From: Melampsora larici-populina 98AG31
Lineage: Eukaryota > Basidiomycota > Pucciniomycetes > Pucciniales > Melampsoraceae
Direction: 5' to 3'
Assembly (NCBI RefSeq): GCF_000204055.1
Contig: NW_006768815.1
Location: 124,001 to 188,000 of the forward strand
Length of the DNA stretch: 64,000 bases
Position numbers and translations under genes: made by a program. Positions 1-12,462 of the stretch are shown one piece after another. A model generated the notes under the pieces. It saw nothing but the letters and a program-made list of their open reading frames with translations. It made no database searches and had not been told where the DNA came from. How positions within the stretch are numbered: position 1 is the stretch's first letter; each line of letters starts with the position of its first letter.

Positions 1-504
1 TCCTTGATTTTATGAAAAGAAATATGAAAAAAATGTTTCAAGTGGACATGTCATGAATCTAGCTTCACAGTGATTGGTATACGCATAAGACAAAGACAGG
101 AATGTGACCGGCCTTCCAAGAGTGCATGCTCAGTTGATGATTGTCTGTGCAATTGTATGCTCGAGTCTTGGTATCATCAAAAGTGCTTTTTGTAGAAAGG
201 TTTGATAATTTCACCGCCATATAGTACAATCAGAATTTTTATACAGATTGGAACACCGGAAAGTTTCTCGTACATGCAGGGCATATTGGCTGACTCAGGT
301 GATGCAGATTATTCCTCAATACCAATCTGAATGTAGGATAAGAATTGTTCAAAGAAATCCTTTGCTTTCTAAGGATCTCTTTTTTCCTAGAGACCTGCTT
401 TGAAATATCTATTGCTACTGAAATCATTTTGTGGTTCCCTCGAGTGGCACACCGAATCGTCATTTTGGCATAAAAGGTATTGTGGGGTGCTTATGACTCA
501 ATTT
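1..504. other. Non-coding flank left of the copia element
   Basis: I see no credible gene here. Short open frames lack splice signals, motifs or coding-like composition. The last five bases (500-504, AATTT) are the left copy of the target-site duplication of the copia element that starts at 505. Confidence 0.6.
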
Positions 505-987
505 TGTCGAAATACAATCAAGACTGAGGACAGGTTAGAGAAGTTGTGTTTGCGTGTTTGTGGTAAAACGTATTATATATTAATGTAGTAACGTCTCAGA
601 TTATCTAGTCTAATATTGTATGCTGAACATCAATCCCAAAGAGATCTTAACGTACATCATTCCCAACAAATTTGTTTTTCTCTTTTATCGTTGAGATATA
701 TGTACTCTGCTCTGGTGTGTTTTCGCTCTCTTTCCTTATCTTTCGGAAAGAGAGTAAGTCCATCCATATCCTTTATACACAACGACTAAACTAATACCTT
801 ACTATTGTTAGAAACCGTTTAGATCACTTGTCACGAGCCTTTGCTCATTATTATCTTTTCTCACTTTCACTATCATTCCTCCTTTACTAGGTTAGTACCT
901 TAGGTCTGCATACCTATAGGTTTGGAGAAGAAGTGCTTACGAGCGCACTTATATATTCAGTTGTAGAGGTCTTCTTAGACATTTACA
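505..987 (+). repeat. 5' LTR of the copia element (483 bp)
   Basis: It runs from TGTCGAAA to TTTACA (TG...CA ends) and repeats at 5594-6146. It carries a single copy of the 70-bp segment that is duplicated in the 3' LTR. A TATATA-like AT tract lies near 572. The 5' LTR is expected to hold the promoter for the element. Confidence 0.95.
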
Positions 988-999
988 TGGTAGCGAGAG
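988..999 (+). other. Primer-binding site of the copia element
   Basis: TGGTAGCGAGAG follows the 5' LTR directly. The first eight bases equal the start of the Ty1 primer-binding site, which pairs with the 3' end of initiator-methionine tRNA. The same priming tRNA is therefore inferred. Confidence 0.85.
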
Positions 1000-1028
1000 A
1001 TTCTAGTTCGATCAGTTAAATCCTTTGA

Positions 1029-4000
1029 ATGAACGAAGAAGATCCTGTACCAAGTGATCAACTAAACACCAATTCTCCAACTAACTCACCATCACCATCA
1101 TCATCTGTTGCACCAGACGATCAAGATTTTCAGTCTGTTTCAGAAATCGACTCAACCGGGGAACAAACTTTTCTACTCGAGAGTTTATTTCCAAACATGA
1201 CGTCAACTTCAATCCCACCTACCACCACCATAACTACAACTACTCCGTCTAACCTCTTTGGCGGCAGAGACCATCAAATCGCGGCTTCTGTTGTTAATAT
1301 CTTATCCAAAGTATTAGTATCAGAAAATTTAAATGATAATAATTACTTAACTTGGTCAATGGACATCAGAAATGGAATTAAATCTTTAAGATTCCAACCT
1401 TTTCTCCTATCTGACAAAGATGAAGCGGGTATAAACAATGATACCATTTTATATAATGAAGTTGTTCGCGAATGTCTTATGACATGGATGATATCAAAGA
1501 TGGATGATACCAACAAGGCCAGATTTAAACCAATGATGGCCATCGAAACTGAACTTGGTCCAGATGTATCACCAACGCCAAGTTCTCTATGGGTTAAAGT
1601 TAGAGATCATCATTCTCCTCGAACTTCTGCTCATCAGATGTTACTTCGTCGGTCATTGTTCAATTTAGTTCAAGGTGATAACTCTCTTCCCATGCACATG
1701 GATGAATATCATAAGGCATATCTAGCTTATATCAACTCAGGTGGAACGATCGGTACTGTGGAATTAGGACAACAGTTATTGATGTCACTAAACTCAGATT
1801 GGATGAAGGTGGCCGAAGATATAGCCGACAACAACACGTTCGAATATGCGTCTGTAGTCACTGCTTTGAAAGTCAGAGTTGCTAATCGGGCAATGCTTCG
1901 GGCTCCTTGTCCAGCAACAATCATTGAAGCTAGTGCAGCGAGTCCAATGCGAAAACAATCGAAATTCGTTCAAACTAGATGTTCCCCAAGCAAATGTGTC
2001 TCATTATCTCATACTTCAGCTGATTGTCTTCGAAACCCTAAGAACATCGATAAATATAACGCTTGGGTTGAATCAAAGAAGGCGAAGGGAGAATGGGTAG
2101 AACATGGTCCTCCTGCATCAAATTCAAATTCTGTTAATCCTGTCCATCCATCATCTTCATTAGCGACAAACCCTTCATCTATTCCGTCTTTATCTTCCCT
2201 TCAAGAAGCATTGGATAGGTCCGAGTTTTCGGCAAGTGCAAGTGCAGTTTTCATTGTAGATCAAGATGCGGAAATTGAAAATGAACATTTCGGCATTGTT
2301 GATAGCGGCACGACCCACCATATGTTCAAATCCGAGAAAGATTTTGATGTGAATCACTTTGTATCAACTACTTCTGATCAAAGAGTAGGATTAGCAGGTG
2401 GATCGAGCACACTGGAAATTAAAGGACGAGGATCCGTTACTCTCATGGGCCCGACTGGTGACCTTACTACTCTTAATGATTGCCTCTTTGTTCCTTCTCT
2501 TAAACAAAATTTAATAGCAGGAGGTAGATTACTACATGATGGGTGGATAACTGTTCTCAAGCCAAACAATTCTTTTATCATTCAACGTGAAGGAAAGGTC
2601 GCCATGTCCGGACGGGTTCATCCTGTCACAATGTTACTACACCTCAACTCCGTGCGTAATCCTACATCTACAAACATTCCAAGTGCTGCAGCAACATCCG
2701 ATCCAATCACTGAATCATTGCAACTTTTACATCACAAATTAGGTCACCCGAATTTTACGTATCTGAAGCAAATGATAAAAGGAGAAGTTGTGTTGGGGTT
2801 ACCGTTGTCATTATCAAAAGTTTTGTTGCCTTCCACTCTACCTTGCAATTCATGTGATCTTTCCAAAGCACATTGTCAACCGCATTCAGAAACGCATACC
2901 AGATCAATCCATCCATTAGATAACGTGCATATTGACTTAAGCGGCATAATGTGAACGCCTGCTATATGTAAAAGCTTATATTTCATCTTATTTACCGACG
3001 ATCACACTTCATACCGTCACATCACTGGCCTAAAATCAAAAGAGAAAGAAGAAGTTTATAATGCAATTCATACTTATCTATCTCTTGTTGAGCGTCAGTG
3101 TGATCGAAGAATCAAGAGCCTTACACTTGATGGTGGAGGAGAATTCCTAAATGATGTTCTTTTACCCTATTGTGCAAAGGAGGGCATCTACTTACGAGTT
3201 ACCGCTGCATATACCCCAGAAGAGAATGGAGTTGCAGAGCGATCGATGCAAACCATTGTATCGAAAGGTAGATCAATGCTTATCCAAGCTAACTTACCAA
3301 TCCGTTTCTGGTTAGAGTCAGTAAAGAATGTAGTCTTTCTGACAAACCGAACAACAACAACTAGCCTGCCAAAGAACAAAACTCCATATGAACTTTGGTA
3401 TGGTCGACGACCTGACATATCTCACATCAAAGCTTTCGGATGCCTCACCTATGTATTGATTCGAAAACCGGATAGAGTGAACAAGTATAGCCCAACTTCA
3501 GATCAGGGTATACTAGTTGGTCATACAGAAAACAACCGCAATTACAAAGTTTTCATGCTTAAAGATTCTAAAATTGACATCACCCATGATGCATCTTTTC
3601 GCGAGGATGTTTACCCATTTACCCGTCTCCCTGTTTTTGATATTTCTCATCTAACGACTGAAGAAGAAGAAATTACACACTTGCCCTTGCCAACCATTCC
3701 TTCGATTGCTTCTGAAGACGATGATCCTCAGCAACTCTTGACGATTCATCAAGAAGAAATTATTCCAACACCACCAAATGAAGAAGTCTTGCCTATGGTC
3801 CCTCCTCCTCAACCAGCATTGCCTCGTCGAACGACACGGGAAATTAGACCTGTTGAACGATACGTACCTCATTCAAGTATTGTGCCTCAGGCGGGGATGA
3901 CCTTTTGGGAGGAAGACTGTACCATTCAAAGCGGTGATGTATGTGCGTATGCTTTTGCGGTAGAATCTACTGTAAGGTTAATTGCTGAGCCTGCAAGTTA

Positions 4001-5570
4001 CAAACAAGCTATGAAGAGTCCTAACCATGAAGAGTGGAAGAAAGCTTGCGATAAAGAAATTGGTAATATGAATAGGCAAGGTGTTTGGAAACTTGTTGAT
4101 CGACCTAAAGATGCTCCAATTGTGGGTTCTCGATGGCATTTTAAAGTCAAATGTCATCCTGATGGATCTATTATAAAGCACAAGTCTCGGATCGTGGCCA
4201 AAGGCTATACTCAAACCTTTGGTGTCGACTACGATCAAACATATGCACCAACTGGAAAGCCAGCATCTTATCGTATCGTGATAGCAATTGCCACGAAAAA
4301 TGGTTGGAGAGTACATGGTATGGATGCTGTAGCCGCTTTCTTAAATTCAGGACTCAAAGAACTCGTGTTTATGGAACAGCCAGAAGGATACATCAAACCA
4401 GGAGATGAAGAGAAAGTGTGTTTACTCCTTCAGGCGCTCTATGGACTCAAGCAGTCGGCTCATGAGTGGAATGAAGAATTCAAATCAAAAATTATCAAGG
4501 CAGGGTTTGTTCAAGCACGTGGTGATGAGTGTGTATTTATCAGGTGGAGATCAAAAGAAGACATTGTTATTTTCTATCTTCACGTTGATGACATGGCAAT
4601 AACCGGACCTATTGAATGTATTCTCAATTTCAAGAAAGAAATGATGACTTTCTGGGAAATGGACGATTTAGGTGAAGTCTCTTGTGTAGTTGGAATCGAA
4701 ACTCTACGAATATCATCACATCACTATGCCCTTCATCAACGATCTATGACCGAATCACTTCTGCTACGTTTCAACATGGCCGACTGCAAACCTGCGTCCA
4801 CTCCGGTGCAGGGTGGTGTAAAATTATTAACGTCAACTGAGGAAGAATCATCAGAATTTGCAAAATTGAACTACCCTTATCGATCAGGAGTAGGTAGTTT
4901 AATGTACATTTCGCAGTGCACTCGTCCAGACATCTCTTACGCCGTCGGAGTCTTGTCACAGCATTTAGACAATCCGTCTCATCGTCACTGGGATGCGTTT
5001 CGTCATGTCTTGAGATACTTACGTGGCACAATTAATCTTGGCATACATTATCAATTTGAAGACAATAAAATTTTTCGAATGAAATCATCTTGGAACATAC
5101 CTTTTACCAATGTTGATTCGGATTGGGCCGGTTGCAAGAATTCAAGAAGATCAACCACTGGATATCTCACAACTCTTTTCGGTGGTGCCATCTCCTGGCG
5201 TTCAAGATTGCAGCAAACGGTAGCTTTGTCATCGACAGAAGCAGAATATCGGGCAACAACCGAGGCAGGTCAAGAGGTTGCTTGGTTACGACTTTTGCTG
5301 AAGGATGTTGGTTTTGAGTGGGATGGTCCTGTTGAGATAAACTGCGATAACTTAGGAGCCATCGACTTGTCATCAAATGCAGTTCATCACGGTAGAACGA
5401 AGCATATAGATATTGAGCACCATTGGATACGAGAGCAAGTTAAAGAAAAGAACATCATCTTAAATTATTGTAAATCATCAGAAATGACGGCGGATTTATT
5501 GACCAAGCCGTTGCATCCAGGTCCATTCTGGGAACACATGAAAAGTGTTGGTTTGAAAAGGTGTGTTTAG
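1029..5570 (+). pseudogene. copia gag-pol polyprotein, one in-frame stop
   Basis: One reading frame of 1,513 codons from ATG 1029 to TAG 5570 is interrupted only by TGA at 2952-2954. The part before the stop holds a Gag region and a variant zinc knuckle (CX4CX4HX4C, around residue 322). It also has the protease motif DSGTTHHM, the integrase HHCC zinc finger and the first integrase acidic residue (HIDLSG). The same frame continues through the rest of the integrase core (LDGGGEF, TPEENGVAE), then reverse transcriptase (MDAVAAFLNSGL, YLHVDDM) and RNase H (VDSDWAG, SSTEAEY). The stop falls inside the integrase core, so no full-length integrase or reverse transcriptase is made unless the TGA is read through. 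The base after TGA is A, not the leaky C context, so I favour a recent nonsense mutation. Confidence 0.93.
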
Positions 5571-5584
5571 AGTGTGTCTTGATT

Positions 5585-5591
5585 GAGGGGG
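5585..5591 (+). other. Polypurine tract of the copia element
   Basis: GAGGGGG lies immediately before the 3' LTR (only TG intervenes). This is the expected plus-strand priming site for reverse transcription. Confidence 0.8.
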
Positions 5592-5593
5592 TG

Positions 5594-6146
5594 TGTCGAA
5601 ATACAATCAAGACTGAGGACAGGTTAGAGAAGTTGTGTTTGCGTGTTTGTGGTAAAACGTATTATATATTAATGTAGTAACGTCTCAGATTATCTAGTCT
5701 GATATTGTATGCTGAACATCAATCCCAAAGAGATCTTAACGTACATCATTCCCAACAAATTTGTTTTTCTCTTTTATCGTTGAGATATATGTACTCTGCT
5801 CTGGTGTGTTTTCGCTCTCTTTCCTTATCTTTCGGAAAGAGAGTAAGTCCATCCATATCCTTTATACACAACGACTAAACTAATACCTTACTATTGTTAG
5901 AAACCGTTTAGATCACTTGTCACGAGCCTTTGCTCATTATTATCTTTTCTCACTTTCACTATCATTCCTCCTTTACTAGGTTAGTACCTTAGGTCTGCAT
6001 ACCTATAGGTTTGGAGAAGAAGTGCTTACGAGCTCACTTATATATTCAGGTTAGTACCTTAGGTCTGCATACCTATAGGTTGGGAGAAGAAGTGCTTACG
6101 AGCGCACTTATATATTCAGTTGTAGAGGTCTTCTTAGACATTTACA
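5594..6146 (+). repeat. 3' LTR of the copia element (553 bp, internal 70-bp duplication)
   Basis: It is identical to the 5' LTR apart from one substitution (A to G near 5701) and a tandem duplication of a 70-bp block covering roughly 5980-6119. The two copies differ from each other at about two positions (GAGCTCAC against GAGCGCAC; GGTTTGG against GGTTGGG). The right target duplication AATTT follows at 6147-6151. Confidence 0.95.
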
Positions 6147-6633
6147 AATTTAACTATATAGTGGGAAAAAAGCTTTGTGTCGTACGTGTAATGGATATTT
6201 ACAAGTTCAATGAAAGAAAAAAATGTGAGAAAGTTTATAGGGGTTTTTGAAAATTAAGCTTGTCAAACATTGACAAATTGAATAGTCCTTGTTTGTCGAA
6301 AAAGAAATCAATGATAGACCTGCTGACTGAACGTCTGAGATAGCCAAAACCTAAATCCAAGGAATCCATCCTGCAAAGTTTCATCGCTTATAGTGGCAAG
6401 CCTCCAGTTTTCTTACAGGCTTCGGCAGTTGTCTCGCCCTTCTTGTGAATTTCATGGCTGATGTCTATTTCAGAAACGAAATATGCAAAGAGACTTCGGT
6501 CAATGACTCAATTTCTAATCAGAGTCAAATTAAGATCCTCACCTGCTCGGTTAGTAAAGCACACTGGTAAATTGAACACGCAGTCAGATGTCACATCCTT
6601 GGGGAAAGACCTATTCAGAATCAAGCGAATGGG
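6147..6633. other. Intergenic, 3' side of the minus-strand secreted gene
   Basis: After the 5-bp duplication I see only AT-rich non-coding sequence. It should contain the 3' UTR of the gene that ends at 6634. Confidence 0.5.
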
Positions 6634-8732
6634 TCAGTCTATCGTGGCTGACATGACAGCATGATTGAAGTGCAAGAGGTTGGAAAGGATCGCAGTGAAT
6701 AGGATGACAAACCCGTTGGTGTAAGGATTGAAACTAAACCCGCCATGCTTTTCCTGGCATTTCTTAGACACTTGTGTGATGAGCTCAGTGCTGTAACCAT
6801 ATTCTTCTGAAATAACGTTGGCATTCGGTAGATTGTTGCCAGATTTCCCACCAGGCAGATATCGGATAATGTTATACATTCTGTGTAAAGGGAAACAATT
6901 GTTAAGAGGAGGCGGACGATCGACAAATTCAGTACAGAGACTCACGTTCCACCAGGCTTATCACAGTACGAAAGTACATCGTTTTGAGGCCATGCTCCAT
7001 TTCGGCCTTTATCCGTGCAACCCTGTAAGTAAAAAACTCTTCAGTGCTTGTCGCGATAGAAGAAAGTCTCTTGCAAAAGAATTGTACTCACATCGCTACC
7101 AACAGTCACGAAAGCATTCTTCAATGGAAATGGATCAGCTCGAGTTGATCGGACATAGACAATGAGCACGACTCACCAAAGAGTGAAATATCATATTAAG
7201 ACTGAGTGCAAGAGTCACATTGCGAATGTTATCCTCAATTTCTGGAATGGTGAGTAGAGTGGTCGGGCTCAGGAATTGACCACCCTTCATCGTGCCATAT
7301 AGTCCATCATCACTACTGATGGGGGCATTAATAAACTTTTTGGCCGCATTTGCCAAGGTGTCGTGTGCTAATTCTTCATACTTGGATATAAAATAAGCCG
7401 TAGAAGACCACTGGAGAATTTTCAAATGATCAATTACCGAGTCGAGCAGGGAGATCAAAAGAATGATTACTCACAGCCCCGTATCCATCTTGAATTGGGC
7501 CACTAGGTACCTTTATGGCAAATGCTGTGATACCCATGGCAGCAGCAATCATGAAGTTCAAAACGTTGAAGGCCCATCCGATTGGACCCATGGCCGACCC
7601 AAATAAGACCATGACGTCCATGATAACTGTCGTACAACGTAAGGCGGGTCAGCGGAGCTCATGAAGCCCAAGAAAGGTCGCAAAGAGCTACGCTTAGACG
7701 CGCGTACACACCTGTTCCCATGACTTCAGTCAAACCAGCATTTATAGCGAAATTTTCCTTGAATGCCTTTGCTGGGCTTTGATCTACCGCGGGGAAGCTA
7801 ATACAAACCGAATGGATAAGTAGATGGCGATGAAATTGACAAGTTGTTCACAATGACAACTCGAGGTAATCTTACATTGAGGCCAGGAGAGCACTGATGC
7901 TGGCTGTTCCGGCAAAAGGTGATAGTTTTCTTATCAATGGTACGTCACAATTGTGATTGAGATTCAGAAAAGCTTGAAAAACACTGACATTGGACCATGG
8001 ACATTGCGTAACCGACAGCGAGATAAAAGTTGTTCATGTATGTGTTCCATGCCTGTACAGCAAACAGCACATACCAGTCTACACCGCCAAGAGGAAAACA
8101 TGGTTGGCCAATGTAACACTTCTCACCAATACCGCAGACGAAGTTGGATGCATTTTTTGCCGTTGCGTAATCCTGTGTAGAGCAGTAGGATTGTTCTTTC
8201 GTCAATGAGAGTCAAGATAATCAAATCAAAGCGGAGATAGACAGACGATCAGCTTCAACGTCTTTCCTCCGGGGTAATTTTTGAGGTAATCATCTATCTT
8301 TAACTGTTTCCATGTGTCTGGCGTAAGCGGTAGGACTGTGCAATTTCCATGGGTCGCTGAAAGTTTAGGTTTCCCAGGATCAGTGGGCAGGGGCGAAGTT
8401 TTGTTCGCGCTGGGCGGCGGTGTGAGTGTTGAACTGTTTGCTTTATCTCCTGACTTGGGTTCTGGGGAAGGCTTGATGAAGGAGGGCGGTGGGACCGGGA
8501 TGCCAAGGACGCTAGTAGATGTCTTAGTGGAGGGTGGAAGACTGTCGGATTTGTTAGTGGGAGGAGCCGCGGGAAGAGGGGGCTTTGTATCTGTTTTGTT
8601 AGCAGGGCCAGTTGAGGTATTATTGGGAGTGACTTGGTTCGTAGGACCGGATTGCTGTAAAGTGAAGGCAGATGCCGATTGAGTGTAAGTGAAGATACAC
8701 AAAGCGTAGAGGCAAGTCGAAAGTGATCGCAT
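6634..8732 (-). CDS. Secreted nine-exon protein, DUF7872-like (516 aa)
   Basis: Exons on the minus strand: 8732-8247, 8172-7985, 7929-7876, 7797-7712, 7626-7475, 7410-7177, 7118-7092, 7022-6946, 6880-6634. All introns are GT-AG (55-85 nt) and phases close to 516 codons. Residues 1-22 form a clear signal peptide (MRSLSTCLYALCIFTYTQSA). A Pro/Ser/Thr/Asn-rich low-complexity segment follows to about residue 140. The C-terminal domain has paired cysteines (FVCGIGEKCYIGQPC), hydrophobic stretches (for example FNVLNFMIAAAMG) and many Asn-X-Ser/Thr sites. The order of elements recalls the DUF7872 family of secreted fungal proteins; that name is from memory and not confirmed. No catalytic motif is visible. 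It probably acts outside the cell or at the cell surface. The short 27-nt exon (7118-7092) is the least certain piece. Confidence 0.75.
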
Positions 8733-9720
8733 GTTAAAAAAGGTGAATTGCGAATCAGTAAGGTTTTAAAAATCGAAACAAATATGAACAGGGTAACAAT
8801 AGGAAAGGAAGGAGAAGATGATGAATCTGATGATGATCTGGATGGCGACTTCAAGATAGGTTCTCTCCTTACCCTCAAAGCAACTTGACGACGAAACAGA
8901 GATCCATACCATTTAGATTCCATCTGGTGACTTCCATGAATTTCAATCCACCATCTTCGTAACCATCTTTCTGTGATCAAAACCCACGCTACTCCAAGCT
9001 AGGTTTCTATTAATCATTGCGGTGGTGCTCAATAGGGACTGGGCGAGGTTTCGACCGACAGAGGATTTAGCCACCTCAATAAGCGCATGAATCCCCTGGA
9101 AGTCGACCGAAGCGATTTATGCAAACAGGAGGTGTCAGGATTACTCCTACAAGCCCAAGAGACCCGACTGTCAGATGATTTCACCAAAACCAGAGCGAGA
9201 GCAACCTGTGAAAGGTATATCAGGCTATCCAGAAGCGTTCTGCCATAGGCTTTTGGCTGAGGTGGGGGGGGAAATTTTGAATAGACAGCTCGTCTTAGGG
9301 AGGGTCATGCCTGTGCGCCACCCTATTTTTTTTAGTGCCATAAAGCTTACTAAAAAAAATAAGGAAATTTCATATTGATTGAACAGTGGCTTAGCTGTTT
9401 GCAACTCGCTTTCAACTACGGTTGAATTGCAATTTTGCAGAGCTTCGCCCAGTCCCTAATGTAAGGGTCGAGTCGGTATGGCAAAATGTTGATTGAAGAA
9501 AGCCAAAGATGTGGGTTTGAAGGGAAGTGTTGGTTGAGGCGCGGCTAAAGACAACTTCATGAAGATACGTCATATCTCTGGATTCATGCGGCGAAACTGA
9601 CCTGTCACTTGAGTGTTGATAGTCAAAATTCATGATGTGAAAGAGATGTGAAAGGCTTAGTGAAAGCTCAATTGATTATGTGTATGAGCCGTGAAGGAGA
9701 TCAAATTTTTTGACCAATTT
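8733..9720. other. Divergent intergenic region
   Basis: This separates the minus-strand secreted gene from the arginyl-tRNA synthetase gene and should hold both promoters. A G8 run lies near 9264. Several short upstream ATGs occur shortly before 9721. I found no additional gene. Confidence 0.5.
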
Positions 9721-12008
9721 ATGAATTTTTTTACTTTGAAGACCTTCAATCGAGTCAAATTCATTCCATTCAGCTCATCAACTTGGATTTCTCTAACCTA
9801 TAAACCTCTTCATCGTCATAGTCTTCCGCCTCACCTTTTCTTCAATAGACACATGTCGACCTCCGGGACTTCGAAAACCACCTCCGACCTACCCCTCTTC
9901 GCGTCTTTGTCACCTCTACCAATCCTTGATGGTTCAGAACCAGGTCGAATTGCTTTGGATGCATTTCGAACTGCAGTAGCCGTTCAAGTGGCTGGAATTC
10001 TAGGACTTCCAACTTCATCACCAGGTGAATTAGAAAAGATTTGGGCTGGTGTCGAATCAGGAAAGAAAGAAGGAGGTGATCTCACTGTAGCTGTACCAAG
10101 GTTCAGGTTGAAAGGCGACCCAAAGGCATTTGCCCTCAAAGTACAAGAAGAGGTTCGCACGTCTTTTACTAAACGCCCTTTTTCAAGTCAACAATTGCTC
10201 AATTCCAATCCCGATCGGTTCTATAGTTTGTTCCCAATGAATGGATCGAATCCGCCAAAGCCAATGGATCTTTTATCAATTTTCAAATCCGTTCCAAAAC
10301 CCTTGCAAAAGTCGTCCTATCTCAAATCAACGATCTTACTCATATCTCAAAATCTTCATATGGTTCCAATACCTCAGGTTACGATTCTACATTGGGTCGT
10401 AAAAAGAAGTTGATCTTAGAATTCTCAAGTCCCAACATTGCTAAAAAGTTTCATGCTGGTCATCTTCGTAGTACTATCATTGGTGCTTTCCTCGGTAATC
10501 TACACGAAGCAAATGGTTGGGATGTTACTAGGATCAATTATCTTGGCGACTGGGGTCGTCAATTTGGTTAGTATATGTCGATCACTCAGTGTCAAAAATT
10601 TATAACTCACTCATCATGTACGACGGTCTCTGCCAAAATTAGGGGTCTTGGCGGTTGGTTTTGAGCGATATGGATCAGAGAATGAGCTTACTGAACAACC
10701 GATTCAACACTTACTGGATGTCTACACTCGAATCAATCGTGACATGGAAGGTGGCGAGAAGGAAGCACTGGAACAAAAAGCTCGAGACTTTTTCAAACTC
10801 ATGGAAGATGGCGATTCTACTGCAGTTGCGCTTTGGAAACGGTTTAGGGACTACAGTATCAAACAATACGAAGCTGATTACGCGAGATTGAACATCAAAT
10901 TTGATGTCTATAGTGGTGAAAGTCAGGTCTCAATAGAAAGTATGGATTCAGCATTAGAGATCTTGAAACAGAAAGGCATAGCCATCGAAGACAATGGTAC
11001 CTTGATTTGTGATTTGGATAAATATAAGCTTGGCCGGACTGTTATTAGGAAGAATGATGGTACCAATCTTTATATCACTCGTGATATTGGAGCAGCTATT
11101 CAACGTTATGAACAGTACAAGTTTGATAAGATGATCTACGTCGTAGCTTCTCAACAGGACCTGCATCTTGCACAATTCTTCAAAGTACTCGAGCTCATGG
11201 AGTTTGAATGGGCAAAGCGATTGGTTCACATTAACTTTGGAATGGTAGCTGGTATGAGTACTCGAAAGGGAACTAGCGTTCATCTCGAGGATATGATGAA
11301 CGAAGCTCGGAATACTATGCATGAACAGATGTTAAAGAATGAAGACAAATACAAGGAGATTCCTGATCCGATGGGCACTGCAGACGAGGTAGGTCTCAGT
11401 GGAATCAAAATTCAGGACATGGCTGGCAAACGGTGAGCTTTCAGGTATCTTGAAAATTTTACACCGTCAACATAGGCTGATCCATTGGTTGTTGTAGTAT
11501 CAACGGATACGAGTTCAAGTGGGATCGTGTCTTATCATTCGAAGGTGACACGGGTCCTTATCTTCAATGTGAGTCATAATCTTGTGCAAAACAATCGACT
11601 ATGTCTGTGACTAATGTACTTCATTCGGTCATCATAGATGCCCATGTCAGGTTATGTTCAGTAGAGCGAAAGGCTGGACCTGCTCATGTTCTCCCTCAAC
11701 CAGATCAACTTGCCACCACCATCAATACCGATCTCATCTGCGAAGACCCTAAAGCCCGTGACTTATTGATGTTACTTGCCTGTTACCCGGATGCCGTCAA
11801 ACTAGCATTCCTAAAACTTGAACCATCATCAATCGTCACTTATTGTTGGAAATTAACACATGCAGTCAGTAGTGCATGGGAAACTTTGATTGTCAGAGGT
11901 CAAACTCCCGAGATGGCTTTGGCTCGACTTTGGGTTTTTCGAGCTTGTAAGGATGTGCTAGCTAGTGCGATGAAGTTGTTGACTTTGAACCCATTGGAAC
12001 GGATGTAA
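9721..12008 (+). CDS. Arginyl-tRNA synthetase (667 aa)
   Basis: It charges tRNA-Arg with arginine. Exons: 9721-10152, 10227-10566, 10643-11432, 11498-11568, 11638-12008. Introns are GT-AG of 65-76 nt and phases close. Motifs in order are the class I HIGH-type motif in KKFHAGHLR, NYLGDWGRQFG, SQQDLHLAQFF, the KMSKS-equivalent MSTRKGT, GPYLQYAHVRLCS and a C-terminal DALR anticodon-binding domain. The protein ends LLTLNPLERM, close to the usual C-terminus of this family. The first in-frame ATG is 9721 and a second lies at 9853. The 44 residues between them are rich in Arg/Lys, Ser and hydrophobics with no acidic residue (MNFFTLKTFNRVKFIPFSSS at the start), like a mitochondrial presequence. One gene could therefore supply both cytosolic and mitochondrial enzyme. 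The frame 9691-9720 opens with GTG and is not a plausible start. Confidence 0.95.
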
Positions 12009-12462
12009 AAAATACCATTTGAAATAAAAGTTTATATTCGCTATCACAATGAGTGGAAGGCTCTGTGGCCAGATGCGCAGTGAGCCCTATTTCACGTGCC
12101 CCAGAGATGAAGGTAGCTCTGCTTGACGAAGTTCCACTGTGCCGTAGAGCCAAGACTTCTTTTTCAAAGAAAAATGTGGAAACAAACACATCACACTTGC
12201 AAGCAAATGCCTGACTCTTTTACAGTGGTGGATGTGCGCCTACAAACATAATGGTCCACACTCTAGAGCCCGCCCACTCAATGACACTGACGGGGCCTGC
12301 GCTGGCCAGAGATGTCACATGAGCTGAAACTCTTGATGGACACCGAATCCGAACTTCTGCAGGTGATGCTGAGTTTATTTCACCTTGCAAAAGTTTCATT
12401 CCATCACTTTCAGTTTTACATGACGAGCTTTAAAATCATCAACTTCATCAACTTCAATCAAC
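12009..12462. other. Intergenic between the synthetase and ATG16 genes
   Basis: There are no coding signals beyond short chance frames. The tail should be the ATG16 promoter and leader, ending in a CATCAAC-rich stretch just before ATG 12463. Confidence 0.5.

Larger units (their letters stand above)
505..6146 (+). mobile_element. Full-length Ty1/copia LTR retrotransposon
   Basis: This is a complete LTR element of about 5.6 kb. Two LTRs (505-987 and 5594-6146), both starting TGTCGAAA and ending TTTACA, bracket a primer-binding site, a gag-pol reading frame and a polypurine tract. AATTT at 500-504 and again at 6147-6151 is a perfect 5-bp target duplication, so both ends are original. Domain order (Gag, protease, integrase, reverse transcriptase, RNase H) with integrase before reverse transcriptase is diagnostic of Ty1/copia (Pseudoviridae). 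Outside a length polymorphism the LTRs differ at only about one base, which suggests a recent insertion. Confidence 0.97.

Noticed and set aside
8300..8980. 226-codon open frame on the minus strand
   Set aside because: It overlaps exon 1 of the secreted gene in another frame and has low-complexity Ser/Leu/Pro composition that mirrors the real frame. No splice or family support.
9691..9720. Upstream extension of the arginyl-tRNA synthetase
   Set aside because: The extension begins with GTG. The first ATG in frame is 9721.
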